Shown in pieces: positions 14,636 to 15,042 of a DNA stretch of 15,042 bases. How positions within the stretch are numbered: the stretch's first letter is position 1; each line of letters begins with the position of its first letter. The notes beneath the pieces were generated by a model, which was not told the DNA's origin, ran no database searches, and saw only the letters and a list, made by a program, of their open reading frames with translations. Origin of the DNA: UBA5500 sp023622465 (GTDB lineage Bacteria > Bacillota > UBA994 > UBA5500); contig JAMNZE010000151.1 in assembly GCA_023622465.1 (NCBI GenBank), positions 1-15,042 of the forward strand, given 5' to 3'. Position numbers and translations under genes: made by a program.

Positions 14636-14665
14636 TTGACTAGCGGAAGTCGGGTAAAACTAAAT
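14636..14665 (+). promoter_or_regulatory. Candidate promoter for the M28 peptidase gene
   Basis: TTGACT (14636-14641, five of six) is followed after 18 bases by CTAAAT (14660-14665), a weak -10 box. If real, transcription would begin only a few bases before GTG 14675, leaving almost no leader. That is unusual, so this is tentative. Confidence 0.25.
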
Positions 14666-14674
14666 CCGATTGGG

Positions 14675-15042
14675 GTGAGAACTATATTTTCCCGACGATC
14701 CTTAATCCAGTGGCTGTTACTTTTGCTAATGGCAAGCCTTTGCTGGGCCTGTCGGCCGGAAGTCTATCGCTGACGTCACCCTCCTATGAAGGACGGGCGG
14801 TAGGTACCCAGGGTGAACAGCGGGCCGCCGCCTATTTAATACGCCAATTAACCGACTGGCAGTTAGAGCCGTGGACTCAAGTGGGGTTCTCCAGTTATGA
14901 ACATGTTTTTACTATCCCCGAAGCCGATTTGACCGGGCGAAACATTATTGCCATCAAGCGTGGTGCCAGTAACAAATGGTTGTTATTGGTGGCCCATTAC
15001 GATCATTTAGGTGTTAAAGAAGGCCAACTTTATCCCGGCGCC
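14675..15042 (+). CDS. Exported M28-family aminopeptidase, 3' end cut off and probably frameshifted
   Basis: The window ends inside this gene. From about 14777 the frame reads TSPSYEGRAVGTQGEQRAAA, then an LTGRNIIAIKRG segment and WLLLVAHYDHLGV, ending in YPGA. This is the N-terminal part of an M28 zinc peptidase domain; the His in AHYDHLG is a zinc ligand, and the next ligand (PGADDN region) would follow past the edge. In a different frame, GTG 14675 encodes RTIFSRRSLIQW-LLLLLMASLCWAC-RPEVYR and then hits TGA at 14771; this has the n-, h- and c-regions of a signal peptide, possibly a lipoprotein with an atypical lipobox. The catalytic frame itself is open from 14644 but translates the same stretch as non-hydrophobic sequence, with GTG 14710 as its first usual start. 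I infer a one-base indel near 14755-14776. No strong ribosome binding site is seen. Confidence 0.7.

Noticed and set aside
14563..14640. LexA/SOS box upstream of the resolvase gene
   Set aside because: No GAAC-N4-GTTC type sequence is visible; only a standard sigma-A-type promoter is present.

Overview
The window looks like chromosomal DNA of a low-to-mid-GC Gram-positive anaerobe of the Clostridia type. The reasons are strong AAGGAGG-like ribosome binding sites, a SCIFF-peptide radical SAM maturase (a hallmark of Clostridia), a DegV-family protein, a UPF0173 hydrolase, a DUF523 protein, a YneB-like resolvase, and many compact intrinsic terminators. No tRNA, rRNA, CRISPR array, complete insertion sequence or prophage is visible. 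Species cannot be named from the sequence alone.

Layout. (1) 1-2531: the 3' part of a SCIFF maturase gene, cut by the window edge, then an amino-acid permease closely resembling SteT, which ends in a clear terminator. The permease N-terminus is split by a probable one-base frameshift. (2) 2532-3474: a small putative membrane peptide followed by about 630 bases in which I see no gene. (3) 3475-5201, minus strand: a UPF0173 metal-dependent hydrolase and a DegV-family lipid-binding protein, each with its own promoter; degV ends in a perfect hairpin terminator. (4) 5362-7846: four genes in alternating directions: DUF523, an unknown two-helix membrane protein, a Cys-rich flavodoxin-type oxidoreductase and a small membrane protein with a bacterial PH-type domain. 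Two convergent pairs share bidirectional terminators. (5) 7948-10851: a D-aminoacylase-type amidohydrolase and an M20 (PepT-like) peptidase, each with its own terminator; both could serve peptide or acyl-amino-acid salvage. (6) 10862-12953, minus strand: an OmpR/PhoB-type response regulator overlapping its histidine kinase. (7) 13155-14562, minus strand: a YneB-like serine recombinase with a good promoter, and an HD-domain hydrolase downstream. (8) 14675-15042: the start of an exported or lipoprotein M28 aminopeptidase that runs off the window, with a second probable frameshift between its signal peptide and its catalytic domain.

The region is mostly ordinary metabolic, housekeeping and signalling genes. 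Several genes (SteT-like permease, D-aminoacylase, M20 and M28 peptidases) fit amino-acid and peptide scavenging, but they are not one operon. The best leads are the SCIFF maturase, whose peptide must lie just upstream; the two frameshifted N-termini; the gene-free stretch; the unknown membrane protein; and the resolvase/HD pair. I did not find convincing evidence for a new multi-gene system.
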